Shown: positions 43,081 to 51,128 of the stretch, piece after piece
How the letters are laid out: the number at the start of each line of letters is the position of its first letter
How positions within the stretch are numbered: the first letter of the stretch is position 1
Assembly: GCA_001725415.1 (NCBI GenBank)
Contig: MEGH01000014.1
Location: forward strand, 22,958-86,957
DNA: 64,000 nt
Direction: 5' to 3'
Source of the DNA: Pseudonocardia sp. SCN 73-27
Lineage (GTDB): Bacteria; Actinomycetota; Actinomycetes; Mycobacteriales; Pseudonocardiaceae
Program-made: the position numbers and the translations under genes
The notes under the pieces: generated by a model
Database searches by the model: none
Seen by the model: the letters and a program-made list of their open reading frames with translations, nothing else
Told to the model about the DNA's origin: nothing

Positions 43081-45456
43081 ATGGCTGGATCCCTGCTGGG
43101 CACCGCAGTCCGTCGTGTCGAGGACCCGGAACTGCTCACCGGTCGCGGAACGTACGTCGGCAACCTTCCGATCGAGGGGTTGCTGCACGTCGCTTTCGTC
43201 CGTTCCCCACTCGCTCACGCCGTCGTGACCGGGATCGACACGTCGGAGGCCGCTGCGGCCCCGGGTGTCGTGGCGGTCTACACGGCGTCCGACATCGATC
43301 TACCGGCCCACCACGGGCTGATGCCGGTCAACCCGGAGATTCCGCGGCCACCGCTGGCGACGGACCGGGTCAGGTTCGTCGGCGAGGTCGTCGCGATGAT
43401 CGTCGCCGAGTCGAAGGCGGCGGCGGTCGACGCCGTCGAGCTCGTCGAGGTCGACTACGACCCGCTCGACGCGGTCGTCGACCCCGAGGAGGCGCTGGAG
43501 GCCGGTGCGCCGCTTGCGTTCCCGGAGCGCGGTACCAACCTGACGACGGGGTTGCGCTCGGGCGGGGCGGACCCGCTCGACGGTGCCGACGTCGTCGTCC
43601 GGGCACGGATGGTCAACCAGCGCCTGGCCGTGGTTCCCATGGAGGGCAACGCGATCGTCGTCGATCCGCGTGGCGACGAGGGCCACGACCTCGTCGTGCA
43701 CGTGTCGACGCAGATGCCGCACGGCTTCCACGCGCAGCTGTGCGGGCTGTTCAAGCTGGACAAGGAGCGGACCCGGGTCGTCGCGCCGCACGTCGGCGGC
43801 GGGTTCGGCGGCAAGGCGGGCATGATCGCCGAGCACACGGCGGCGGTCGGGGCGGCTCTCGCGCTCGGGCGTCCGGTGTCGTGGGTGGAGACGCGCTCGG
43901 AGAACCTCGTCTCGATGCCGCACGGGCGCGACCAGATCGGCTACTACGAGCTGGGCGTGACCCGCGAGGGCCGCTTCACCGGGATGCGGGCGAGGGTCGT
44001 CGGCAACGGCGGCGCGTACGCGTGGTTCGGCGGGGCGCTGCCGATGAACATGACCTACGTGATGGCGCCGGGCGTCTACGACATCCCGGCGGTGGGCTAC
44101 GACTCGGTCGTGGCGATGACGAACACGACGCCGATGGGCGCCTTCCGTGGCGCGGGCCGGCCGGAGGCGGCGGCGCACCTGGAGCGCATCGTCGACATCG
44201 CGGCTGCCGAGCTGGGCATGGACCCGGCGGAGCTGCGGCGGCGCAACTTCCTCGACCCGGACGCGTTCCCGCTGACGACGGTCGTCGGCGCGGCGTACGA
44301 CGTCGGCGACTACGACCTGCCGCTGCGGGAAGCGTTGCGGTTGGCCGACTACGAGGCCCTGCGTGAGGAGCAGAAGCTCCGGCGGGACTCGGGCGACCCG
44401 GTGCAGCTGGGCATCGGGATGAGCGTCTACGTCGAGATCACGGCTGGTGGTGGCGGCACCGAGTTCGGCTCGGTGCGGGTGCACCCCGACGGCAGCGCGA
44501 CGGTGTCGGCGGGTACGTCGGGTCACGGCCAGGGGCACGCGACGGCGTTCGCGATGATCGCCTCGGACACACTCGGGATCCCGATGGAGCGCATCAGCTT
44601 CGTGCAGTCCGACACCGCGCTGGTCCCGCGCGGTGGCGGTACGGGCGGGTCGCGGTCGCTGCAGATGGGCGGTTCCGCGGTCTCCGCGGCGGCCGACGAC
44701 GTGCTCGTCCAGGCCCGGCGCCGGGCCGCGGAGCTGCTGGAGGCGGCCGCCGACGACGTGACGCTCGTCGACGGCAACGGCAGCGCGTCGGTCTTCGGCG
44801 TCGCCGGGGTGCCGACGGCGACGGTGTCGTGGGACCAGGTCGCCGCCGCGGCGTCGGATGCGGGGGAGGAGCTCTTCGCGGGGCTGGACGCCCGCCAGGA
44901 GGGGGCGACGTTCCCGTTCGGGGCGCACGTGTCGGTCGTGGAGGTCGACACCGACACGGGACGCGTCACGATGCGCCGCCACATCGCCGTCGACGACTGC
45001 GGCCGCATCCTCAACCCCCTGCTCGTGGAGGGCCAGCAGCACGGCGGGCTGGCTCAGGGCATCGCGCAGGCGTTGTACGAGGAGATCGTCTACGACGACC
45101 AGGGGCAGCCGACCACGGCGACGCTCGCCGACTACCGGATGCCCACGGCGGCCGATCTCATCAGCTTCGAGACGGCCACGACCGAGACCCCGACGCCGAT
45201 GAACGTGCTGGGGGCCAAGGGGATCGGCGAGTCGGCGACGGTCGGGTCGACGCCCGCGGTGCAGAACGCCGTCGTCGACGCGGTGAGTCACCTCGGGGTG
45301 CGCCACATCGACCTGCCGTGCACCCCGGAACGGGTGTGGCGGGCCGTGCACGACGCGAAGGCCGGCAACGCGGCCGACCCGTGGCGCGAGCCGCCCGCGG
45401 TGTTCGCCGACCTCCCGGTGCGTGGCGGGGAGGCGGAGGAGACGGGCGCGATCTGA
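43081..45456 (+). CDS. molybdenum hydroxylase large subunit (aldehyde oxidase/xanthine dehydrogenase family)
   Basis: This protein of about 791 aa is the molybdopterin-binding large subunit of a xanthine oxidase-family hydroxylase. It opens with the a/b hammerhead region ([26 protein letters not shown]). Cofactor segments are [58 protein letters not shown] and [21 protein letters not shown], where Glu717 is the catalytic base position. The AYxCSFR loop of true carbon monoxide dehydrogenase is absent. The FAD and Fe-S subunits that normally accompany it are not adjacent; the enzyme may use distant partners. The substrate could be an aldehyde or an aromatic heterocycle. Confidence 0.88.
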   Translation: MAGSLLGTAVRRVEDPELLTGRGTYVGNLPIEGLLHVAFVRSPLAHAVVTGIDTSEAAAAPGVVAVYTASDIDLPAHHGLMPVNPEIPRPPLATDRVRFVGEVVAMIVAESKAAAVDAVELVEVDYDPLDAVVDPEEALEAGAPLAFPERGTNLTTGLRSGGADPLDGADVVVRARMVNQRLAVVPMEGNAIVVDPRGDEGHDLVVHVSTQMPHGFHAQLCGLFKLDKERTRVVAPHVGGGFGGKAGMIAEHTAAVGAALALGRPVSWVETRSENLVSMPHGRDQIGYYELGVTREGRFTGMRARVVGNGGAYAWFGGALPMNMTYVMAPGVYDIPAVGYDSVVAMTNTTPMGAFRGAGRPEAAAHLERIVDIAAAELGMDPAELRRRNFLDPDAFPLTTVVGAAYDVGDYDLPLREALRLADYEALREEQKLRRDSGDPVQLGIGMSVYVEITAGGGGTEFGSVRVHPDGSATVSAGTSGHGQGHATAFAMIASDTLGIPMERISFVQSDTALVPRGGGTGGSRSLQMGGSAVSAAADDVLVQARRRAAELLEAAADDVTLVDGNGSASVFGVAGVPTATVSWDQVAAAASDAGEELFAGLDARQEGATFPFGAHVSVVEVDTDTGRVTMRRHIAVDDCGRILNPLLVEGQQHGGLAQGIAQALYEEIVYDDQGQPTTATLADYRMPTAADLISFETATTETPTPMNVLGAKGIGESATVGSTPAVQNAVVDAVSHLGVRHIDLPCTPERVWRAVHDAKAGNAADPWREPPAVFADLPVRGGEAEETGAI

Positions 45457-45573
45457 GCGGTCCGCGTCCGCGGGGCGAGCTGGGTCGATCAAGGCGGCGC
45501 GAATCACACAGGCCTCGCGCCGGGCTCTCGCGCGGGCGGCCGTGAAGCCGTACGCGTGTCCTACCAGGACGTC

Positions 45574-45600
45574 GCCGGTCGGGACCACGTCCCGACCGGC
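45574..45600. terminator. perfect 12-bp hairpin after the molybdenum hydroxylase
   Basis: GCCGGTCGGGAC and GTCCCGACCGGC form a perfect stem with loop CAC. A second small stem GCGGTCC/GGACCGC follows. It lies in the 254-nt gap between the hydroxylase and the FAH-family gene, which holds no other recognised feature. Confidence 0.7.
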
Positions 45601-45710
45601 GGTCCGGGGTGCCGCGGACCGCCGGTCGAAGATCGTCGACGGCCACCCCTCCTCGGCAGGAGGGCCTCAGGAGGGGGAGACTGCCGGGCGTCCCGCACCG
45701 AGGAGGAACG

Positions 45711-46544
45711 ATGAGACTGGCCACCATCCGCACCGCGACGGGGACCCGCGCGGTCCGTGTCGACGAGAGCAGTGCGGTGGAGACCGGGGACGCCGACGTG
45801 CGCGCCCTGCTCGAGCACCCGGACTGGGCCCAGCGTGCCGCGACCGCGGCCGGCCCGTCGCACCCGGTCGCAGAGCTCGACTACGCGCCGCTCGTCCCGA
45901 GCCCGGAGAAGATCATCTGCGCCGGTCTCAACTACCGCGACCACGTCCTCGAGATGGGCAACGAGCTGCCCGAGTACCCGACGCTGTTCGCCAAGTACGC
46001 GCCCGCCCTCGTCGGCGCGCACGACGACGTCGTGCTGCCCGCGGTGTCGGACAACGCCGACTGGGAGTGCGAGCTCACCGTCGTGATCGGGTCGTCGGTG
46101 CGCCACGCCGACGACGCCGCCGCGGAGGCCGCGATCGCCGGCTACACCGTGATGAACGACGTCAGCATCCGCGACTACCAGCGTCGCACGGGACAGTTCC
46201 TGCAGGGCAAGACGTTCGAGCGCAGCACCCCGCTGGGCCCGTGGCTCGTCACCCCCGACGAGCTGCCGGCGGGCGGCTGGCGCATCACCACCGAGCTCGA
46301 CGGCGAGACCGTGCAGTCGTCCACCACCGACCAGCTCGTGTTCTCCGCGGTCGACCTCGTCAAGTACGTCTCGGCGATCATCACGCTCAACCCCGGCGAC
46401 GTCATCGCGACCGGCACCCCCGGCGGGGTCGGCGCGGCGCGCACCCCGCAGCGCTGGCTCGTCGACGGCACGGTGATGGTGACGACCGTCGCGGGCGTCG
46501 GACAGCTGCGCAACGTGTGCCGCAAGGAGACGATCTCGTCGTGA
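45711..46544 (+). CDS. fumarylacetoacetate hydrolase family protein (probable fumarylpyruvate hydrolase)
   Basis: This 277-aa protein has the FAH C-terminal fold: KIICAGLNYRDHVLEMG, DWECELTVVIG with the metal-binding acidic residues, GYTVMNDVSIRDYQRR, GKTFERSTPLGPWLVTPDE, and NPGDVIATGTPGGVG. Members cleave C-C bonds in diketo acids. A GAGGAGG site precedes the ATG. The next gene, overlapping by 4 nt, encodes a maleylpyruvate isomerase-type protein, so hydrolysis of fumarylpyruvate to fumarate and pyruvate (end of the gentisate route) is the most likely role. No gentisate dioxygenase is in the window. Confidence 0.85.
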   Translation: MRLATIRTATGTRAVRVDESSAVETGDADVRALLEHPDWAQRAATAAGPSHPVAELDYAPLVPSPEKIICAGLNYRDHVLEMGNELPEYPTLFAKYAPALVGAHDDVVLPAVSDNADWECELTVVIGSSVRHADDAAAEAAIAGYTVMNDVSIRDYQRRTGQFLQGKTFERSTPLGPWLVTPDELPAGGWRITTELDGETVQSSTTDQLVFSAVDLVKYVSAIITLNPGDVIATGTPGGVGAARTPQRWLVDGTVMVTTVAGVGQLRNVCRKETISS

Positions 46545-47263
46545 CCCCGCCGGTCGAGGTGTCGCTCGCGTGGGCGGGCGACGGCGCGGCACACCTGCGT
46601 GGCCTGATGAACCGGCTCGGTGACGACGCGTTCGCCGCGCCGTCGGCGCTGCCGGGCTGGACCCGCGCGCACGTGCTCACCCACGTCGCCCGCAACGCCG
46701 ACGCCATGATCAACCTGCTGACGTGGGCGAAGTCGGGCGTCGAGACGCCGGCGTACGCGAGCGACGACCAGCGCGACGCCGACATCGCCGCCGGTGCCAC
46801 GCGCACCCCGGCGGAGATCCGTGCCGACGTGGAGGAGACGTCGGACCGGCTGTCGCACGTCGTGAAGAAGATGCCGGAGGAGGCCTGGTCGGTCACCGTG
46901 CGCCACCGCGACGGCACCGAGCTGCCGGCGAGCCGGGTCCCCTGGATGCGGGCCCGCGAGATGTGGGTCCATGCGGTCGACCTCGACGCGGGCGCCTCGT
47001 TCGCCGACATGCCCGTGCCCATGGCCGTCGAGCTGGTCGACGATGTCGCGGCGGACCTGTCGCGTCGTCCCGGCATCCCCGCGATCCGGCTCGTGGCCGC
47101 CGAGGACGGCCGCGAGTGGACGGTCGGGGACGTGTCGGGCCCGGCGGTGCGGGTGGTCGGGCCGCTGGCCGACCTGGCGGCCTGGCTGTCCGGGCGCGGC
47201 CGCAGCCGCGCCGTGCGCCGCGACGACGGCACGGCCCCGCCGGACCTGCCCGGCTGGCTGTAG
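46541..47263 (+). CDS. maleylpyruvate isomerase family, mycothiol-dependent
   Basis: This 240-aa protein has the DinB-like four-helix N-terminal domain of mycothiol-dependent enzymes: LPGWTRAHVLTHVARNADAMINLLTWA, with the metal-binding His, and later WMRAREMWVHAVDLDAG with the Glu and His ligands. A C-terminal SCP2-like part follows (AIRLVAAEDGREWTV). Mycothiol is the actinobacterial thiol, which matches the host. It would isomerise maleylpyruvate to fumarylpyruvate, the substrate of the preceding hydrolase. The GTG start overlaps the TGA of that gene. Confidence 0.87.
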   Translation: MTPPVEVSLAWAGDGAAHLRGLMNRLGDDAFAAPSALPGWTRAHVLTHVARNADAMINLLTWAKSGVETPAYASDDQRDADIAAGATRTPAEIRADVEETSDRLSHVVKKMPEEAWSVTVRHRDGTELPASRVPWMRAREMWVHAVDLDAGASFADMPVPMAVELVDDVAADLSRRPGIPAIRLVAAEDGREWTVGDVSGPAVRVVGPLADLAAWLSGRGRSRAVRRDDGTAPPDLPGWL

Positions 47264-47276
47264 GGGCCCGGAGGAC

Positions 47277-47335
47277 ACGACGCGGCCCGTCCCTGCGCCC
47301 GGCGACCAGTCGGGCGCGGCGACGGGCCGCGTCGT
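47277..47335. terminator. nested hairpin between convergent genes
   Basis: A perfect 15-bp stem (ACGACGCGGCCCGTC at 47277-47291 with its complement at 47321-47335) encloses a second stem GCGCCCG/CGGGCGC. It lies between the isomerase stop and the Cys-rich protein gene on the other strand. Confidence 0.75.
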
Positions 47336-47389
47336 TCGTGCTCCTGAGCCGTTCCCCGCCGTCGGCGTCACCAGTGCCGACGGCCGGAC

Positions 47390-48124
47390 TCAGGCGCCTT
47401 CCTGCTCGTCCGACTCGCGGGTGCGGGTCAGGTCGTCGAGACGCTTCTGCACCTCGTCGAGCCTGGCCTGCAGGAGCGCGAGCTCCGCGCCGAGGACGGC
47501 GACCGCCCCCGACGACTCCGCGCCCACGAGGGACTCCGCGCCGGGGAGACCTGCGAGCGGGGCGACCGGTCCCGCCGCGCTGGGTTCCGCCGTCACGGTG
47601 ATCGTGCCTCCGCTGAGCCTGCCGAAACCGTCCGCGGTGAGGACGGGCCGGTCACCGACGCAGGTCGAGCAGATCGGGAGCAGCTTGCGCCACCCGAGGC
47701 TCCCCGTTCCGGAGTCGGACAGGACCGAGGCGGATCGCCCGCACTCGCACCTGCCCAGCTCGACCGTCCGCACCCGCTGACGCGAGTAGCGCAGGCCGCG
47801 CTCGTACCGGCGGTACCTGCCGGAGACGGCGACCTCGAGGAGGACGGCTCCGCGGTAGTCCGGTTCGCACGCCAGGTCTCGGGCGGCCCCGGCGTCGCTG
47901 AAACAGTAGAACCCGCAGTCACACCAGCGGGACGGGCAGCTGTGCCGGGATCCGTGCACGCAGATGGCGTCGTCGATCGCGCGGTAGACATGTGCGCGAC
48001 CGAGTGTCACCCCGCTGAAGCCGGTCGCGGTGCCGTCTGCCGACAGCATCGGGTAGGCCAGCTTGAATCCCGGGAGCGGCTTGTCCGACTGTTCGCGTGG
48101 GACGCGAGCGGCCGGCCACACCAT
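47390..48124 (-). CDS. Cys-rich protein with C-terminal coiled coil, unrecognised family
   Basis: This 244-aa protein is not one I recognise. Its first half has a dense cysteine and histidine group, CVHGSRHSCPSRWCDCGFYC, then CECGRS and CSTCVGD further on, consistent with two or more metal (zinc) sites. The middle alternates strands (RGAVLLEVAVSGRYRRYERG). The last 35 residues form a regular heptad pattern, LGAELALLQARLDEVQKRLDDL, typical of a coiled coil. There is no signal peptide. The ATG at 48124 lies 5 nt after the stop of the 54-aa gene, so both are made from one message. The pair may act together; a regulator or a scaffold role is speculation. Confidence 0.7.
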   Translation of the reverse strand: MVWPAARVPREQSDKPLPGFKLAYPMLSADGTATGFSGVTLGRAHVYRAIDDAICVHGSRHSCPSRWCDCGFYCFSDAGAARDLACEPDYRGAVLLEVAVSGRYRRYERGLRYSRQRVRTVELGRCECGRSASVLSDSGTGSLGWRKLLPICSTCVGDRPVLTADGFGRLSGGTITVTAEPSAAGPVAPLAGLPGAESLVGAESSGAVAVLGAELALLQARLDEVQKRLDDLTRTRESDEQEGA

Positions 48125-48129
48125 GTGGA

Positions 48130-48294
48130 TCAGACCCTGGCGTGCCGCTCGACGCGAACGTCGGTCCGCTCGTCGGTGGCAGGGGCCTCGGTGCGCGCGT
48201 TCTCGGGCTCGGTGTGGGCCTCGGCGGACACGACCTTCGGCTCGGCGTCGAGGTCGACGGCCACACCCTCGGCGATCTTGCGACCCAGCTTCAT
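48130..48294 (-). CDS. 54-aa hydrophilic protein, first gene of an unassigned operon
   Basis: A very good AGGAGG ribosome site 5 nt upstream supports translation from ATG 48294. The peptide begins MKLGRKIAEGVAVDLDAEPK and continues as a disordered stretch rich in Glu, Ala, Thr and Arg, with no Cys. The AEGVAVDLDAEPKVVSAE segment is acidic. It is too short for any domain I know. An AT-rich AATATCGT element lies upstream at about 48310-48330. It is followed 5 nt later by the Cys-rich protein. Precursor peptide, partner protein or regulator are all possible. Confidence 0.65.
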   Translation of the reverse strand: MKLGRKIAEGVAVDLDAEPKVVSAEAHTEPENARTEAPATDERTDVRVERHARV

Positions 48295-48739
48295 GATTCC
48301 TCCTGAGACCAGAACGATATTGCTTCGTGACCTCAATGTGGACCCGTCCCGGGCACTTGTCCAGTCGGGCGCGACGCGGCCCACTTCTCGTCCGGACAGG
48401 GCGCCCACCTGGGAACCTTCGCCCGCGGGGATACGCCCCCGGGAACCGGCCCGGCACCCCGACCCGCGGTCGGGGCCGTGATGATCTCGTGACCGTTGCG
48501 CCGCAGCAGGACCTCGCCCGACGTCGGTCGACACGGGCTCCGGCGCCGGGGCCGGACGCCGCCGTGCACGGGCCCGCTCACCGCACCGCCTCATCGGGCC
48601 GGTGATCCGCGACACGCTGTGCGACACGCCTGTGTCGGCGCACCGCGCCCGGGCGTGTCGCAGGCGCTCGACGACACGCCGGGAAGGGCCGGACGCGCAT
48701 GGCGTGTCGCCCGGCCGCTGATCGTGACACCCTCGCGCC
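48295..48739. other. 445-nt divergent intergenic region
   Basis: No gene is seen. The left part carries the promoter of the 54-aa gene (AT-rich patch near 48310-48330). A 7-bp hairpin CCCCGAC/GTCGGGG lies at 48457-48475. The right 130 nt before the RNB gene hold a cluster of GCGACACGC motifs (separate entry). Confidence 0.5.
48609..48710. repeat. cluster of five GCGACACGC motifs
   Basis: GCGACACGC occurs at 48609-48617 and 48621-48629, its complement GCGTGTCGC at 48653-48661 and 48702-48710, and ACGACACGC at 48671-48679. The last two pairs could form hairpins (for example CGACACGCC with GGCGTGTCG). The array ends 30 nt before the RNase start, so it may be an operator array or two stem-loops. 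The binding factor is unknown. Confidence 0.6.
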
Positions 48740-50161
48740 GTGCCCGCCGAGCCCGCCGCCGCGACCGTGCAACCCGACTTCGACGCCGTGCGGGCGGAGT
48801 TCGCGCTGCCCGCGGAGTTCCCCGCCGACGTCCTCGCCGAGGCGTCCCGCGCCGCCGCCGACGGCGTCCCCACGGTCGGGCCCGGCCGCCGCGACGCGAC
48901 CGACGTCGAGCTCGTGACGATCGACCCGCCCGGCTCGAAGGACCTCGACCAGGCCGTCGGCGTCGTGGCGCACGGCGACGGCTTCCGGGTGCACTACGCG
49001 ATCGCCGACCTGGCGGCCGTCGTCGCCCCGGGCAGCGTGCTCGACGAGGAGGTCCGCCGCCGCGGGCAGACCGTCTACCTGCCCGACGGTGCGGTGCCGT
49101 TGCACCCGCCCGTGCTGTCGGAGGGCGCGGCCAGCCTCCTCCCCGACGGGCCGCGCCCCGCGGTGCTGTGGACCATCGACCTCGACGCGACCGGCGAGCG
49201 GACCGCCGTCACCGTCGAGCGGGCCGTCGTGCAGTCGCGGGCACAGCTGGACTACGGCGGCGTGCAGGCCGAGCTGGACGGCGGTCGTCCGCTCCCGGAG
49301 GCGATCGCGTTGCTGCCCACCGTCGGACGGCTGCGTCGCGAGCTGGCCGTGGAGCGCGGTGCGGTCGAGCTGGAGCTGCCCGAGCAGGAGGTCGTTCCCG
49401 ACGGCGCCGGGGGCTGGACGGTCCGCGCCCGCGTGCGCGTGGACGTCGACACCTGGAACGCGGAGATCTCGCTGCTCACCGGGACCGCCGCGGCCTCGCT
49501 CATGCTCGACGCGGGCGTCGGCGTGCTGCGCACGTTGCCGGCCCCGGACGCCGACGCGGTGGAGGCGTTCCGTGCCGTCGCCGCCGCGCTGGGCGTCGAC
49601 TGGCCCGCCGGCACCACCCCCGCCCGGTTCCTCGCCGGGCTCCCGCTGGACACGCCGCACGGGCTGGCGCTGCGCCGGGCCGCGACGACCTTGCTGCGCG
49701 GCGCCGGCTACGCGGCCTTCGACGGCCCCGACGCGCCCCCGCCCGCCGATCCGGGGCACGGCGGCATCGGCGCCCCCTACGCCCACGTGACCGCGCCTCT
49801 GCGGCGGCTCGTCGACCGCTACGGCACCGAGGTGTGTCTCGCGGTGGCCGCGGGCGAGCCCGTGCCTGGGTGGGTGCGCGAGGCGCTGCCCGGCCTACCC
49901 GCGCTGATGGCCGCGTCGGACACGGTGGCGGGCAAGGTCGACCGGGCCTGCGTCGACCGCACCGAGGCCGCGCTGCTGGCTGGGCGCATCGGTGAGCGCG
50001 TCGAGGTCGTCGTGCTGCGCGAGGAGCCGGGCGAGGTCTACCTGCTCGACCCGCCGGTGCTGGCGCGCTGCCACGGGACGCTGCGGCTGGGGGAGCGGAT
50101 CGCCGCGCGGCTGACGACGGCCGAGCCCGCGACGGGCCGGGTCGAGTTCACGGCGGAGTGA
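48740..50161 (+). CDS. RNB-domain ribonuclease (RNase II/R family)
   Basis: This 473-aa protein carries an RNB catalytic domain: TIDPPGSKDLDQAVGVVAHGDGFRVHYAIADLAAVV has the clustered aspartates that bind magnesium, and AHVTAPLRRLVDRYGTE is the usual late motif. Proteins of this length lack the N-terminal cold-shock and C-terminal S1 domains of full RNase R, so RNA binding must be more limited. It would degrade single-stranded RNA 3' to 5'. The GTG start has no clear ribosome site. It is preceded by the GCGACACGC motif cluster, and its stop lies 3 nt from the convergent nitroreductase stop. Confidence 0.88.
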   Translation: MPAEPAAATVQPDFDAVRAEFALPAEFPADVLAEASRAAADGVPTVGPGRRDATDVELVTIDPPGSKDLDQAVGVVAHGDGFRVHYAIADLAAVVAPGSVLDEEVRRRGQTVYLPDGAVPLHPPVLSEGAASLLPDGPRPAVLWTIDLDATGERTAVTVERAVVQSRAQLDYGGVQAELDGGRPLPEAIALLPTVGRLRRELAVERGAVELELPEQEVVPDGAGGWTVRARVRVDVDTWNAEISLLTGTAAASLMLDAGVGVLRTLPAPDADAVEAFRAVAAALGVDWPAGTTPARFLAGLPLDTPHGLALRRAATTLLRGAGYAAFDGPDAPPPADPGHGGIGAPYAHVTAPLRRLVDRYGTEVCLAVAAGEPVPGWVREALPGLPALMAASDTVAGKVDRACVDRTEAALLAGRIGERVEVVVLREEPGEVYLLDPPVLARCHGTLRLGERIAARLTTAEPATGRVEFTAE

Positions 50162-50164
50162 GTC

Positions 50165-50788
50165 TCAGGTCAGCCAGGTGATCGCGGGCTCGACGACGGG
50201 ACGCGGCGCCGGCCGTGTGGTCGGCGTGCCCAGGTAGATCCAGCCGGTGACGTCCTCGTGGTCGGCCAGCCCCAGGTGGGCCCGGACCTTGGGTGCCTCG
50301 CCGAACCAGCCGGTGCGCCAGATCGCGCCGTAGCCGAGCTCGTCGGCGGCCAGCACGACGCCGTGCGCGACACACGCCGCGGTGGCGCGCTGCTCCCACG
50401 CGGGGATGGTCGGGTGCGGCTGCGGGGCGGCCACGACGACGACGATCGTCGGCGCCCGGTGTGCCTTGGCACGCACGCGGTCGAGCTCGGCGTCGGTGGC
50501 GTCGGGCTCGCGCTCGGCGTGGGCGTCGGCCAGCGCGTCGCCCAGTGCGGCGCGCGCCGCACTGTCGACGACGATGAAGCGGTACGGCTTGAGCCGCCCG
50601 TGGTCGGGGGCCGACATCGCGGCCGACATCATCGCCCGCAGCTCGCCGGGGGCGGGCGCGGGCGTGGTGAGGCCCGCGCTGGACCGACGCTCGCGCAGCC
50701 CGGTCAGCACGGCCTCGGCAGGCGCCGAGGTGGGCTCGTCGCTCCTCGGCGCGGTTCCGGCTCTCGGTCCGGTGTCGGCTCTCGTCAC
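50165..50788 (-). CDS. YdjA-like nitroreductase family flavoprotein
   Basis: This 207-aa FMN protein resembles Escherichia coli YdjA: RRSSAGLTTPAPAPGELRAMMSAAMSAPDHGRLKPYRFIVV at the N-terminus (after a short Arg/Thr-rich start), then RAPTIVVVVAAPQPH and HGVVLAADELGYGAIWRTG. The family reduces nitro or quinone compounds with NAD(P)H, though the natural substrate of YdjA is unknown. GTG 50788 is chosen because further upstream codons are not conserved. An iron-box-like site lies 190 nt upstream in the shared divergent region, and could act on either gene. Confidence 0.85.
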   Translation of the reverse strand: MTRADTGPRAGTAPRSDEPTSAPAEAVLTGLRERRSSAGLTTPAPAPGELRAMMSAAMSAPDHGRLKPYRFIVVDSAARAALGDALADAHAEREPDATDAELDRVRAKAHRAPTIVVVVAAPQPHPTIPAWEQRATAACVAHGVVLAADELGYGAIWRTGWFGEAPKVRAHLGLADHEDVTGWIYLGTPTTRPAPRPVVEPAITWLT

Positions 50789-50942
50789 GTGTCGTGCTCC
50801 GGTCGGTCGGGAGAAGCTCGTGCGCCGCAGGGGGGTGCGGCAGGGCGTCGCGTGCGGTGTCGCGGCTGGTCCCGCCGCGCCCCGGCGCTGTGTCCGGCCG
50901 GTGGGCCGAACGCCGGCGCCGCCCGGGATCGTGGCCCGGACC

Positions 50943-50954
50943 GACACGCGTGTC
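50943..50954. promoter_or_regulatory. 12-bp perfect palindrome GACACGCGTGTC
   Basis: GACACGCGTGTC lies between the divergent nitroreductase and GCS2-type genes. It contains the GACACGC core seen in the motif cluster at 48609-48710, so the same protein may recognise both. No binder is known. Confidence 0.4.
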
Positions 50955-50978
50955 CGGCTGGGTCCCGCCGGAATAGCG

Positions 50979-50993
50979 TAAGGCTACCCTTAA
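50979..50993 (-). promoter_or_regulatory. candidate IdeR iron box in the divergent region
   Basis: On the minus strand TTAAGGGTAGCCTTA fits the pattern TAAGGGYAGSCTWA shared with the boxes at 17858 and 20111. It lies 135 nt before the GCS2-type gene and 190 nt before the nitroreductase. It is weaker support than the other two because no iron-uptake gene follows directly. Confidence 0.45.
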
Positions 50994-51057
50994 TTTCCGC
51001 TGGGTGCGTCATTCCTGCGCGTGGTCACCGTCCGGGCGCGTTCTGTGGCCACTTTCG

Positions 51058-51093
51058 TCCCATCAGTCCCACCAGTCCCATTGGTCCCACCGG
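51058..51093 (+). repeat. four 9-nt direct repeats TCCCAYYRG
   Basis: TCCCATCAG, TCCCACCAG, TCCCATTGG and TCCCACCGG run head to tail at 51058-51093, ending 35 nt before the preferred GTG of the GCS2-type gene. They are in the 340-nt intergenic region, which otherwise contains the palindrome and the iron-box-like site. Short direct repeats like this can bind activators or arise by slippage. Confidence 0.6.
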
Positions 51094-51128
51094 TCGTGCA
51101 CCGGTGGCTGCTCTTCGAGGAGTTCCGG

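Noticed and set aside
43081-45456. Carbon monoxide dehydrogenase CoxL
   Set aside because: The AYxCSFR active-site loop of true CO dehydrogenase is missing and coxM/coxS are not adjacent.
45457-45710. Possible tRNA or small RNA in the hairpin-rich gap
   Set aside because: Stems are terminator-like; no cloverleaf or GTTCRA T-loop arrangement is found.
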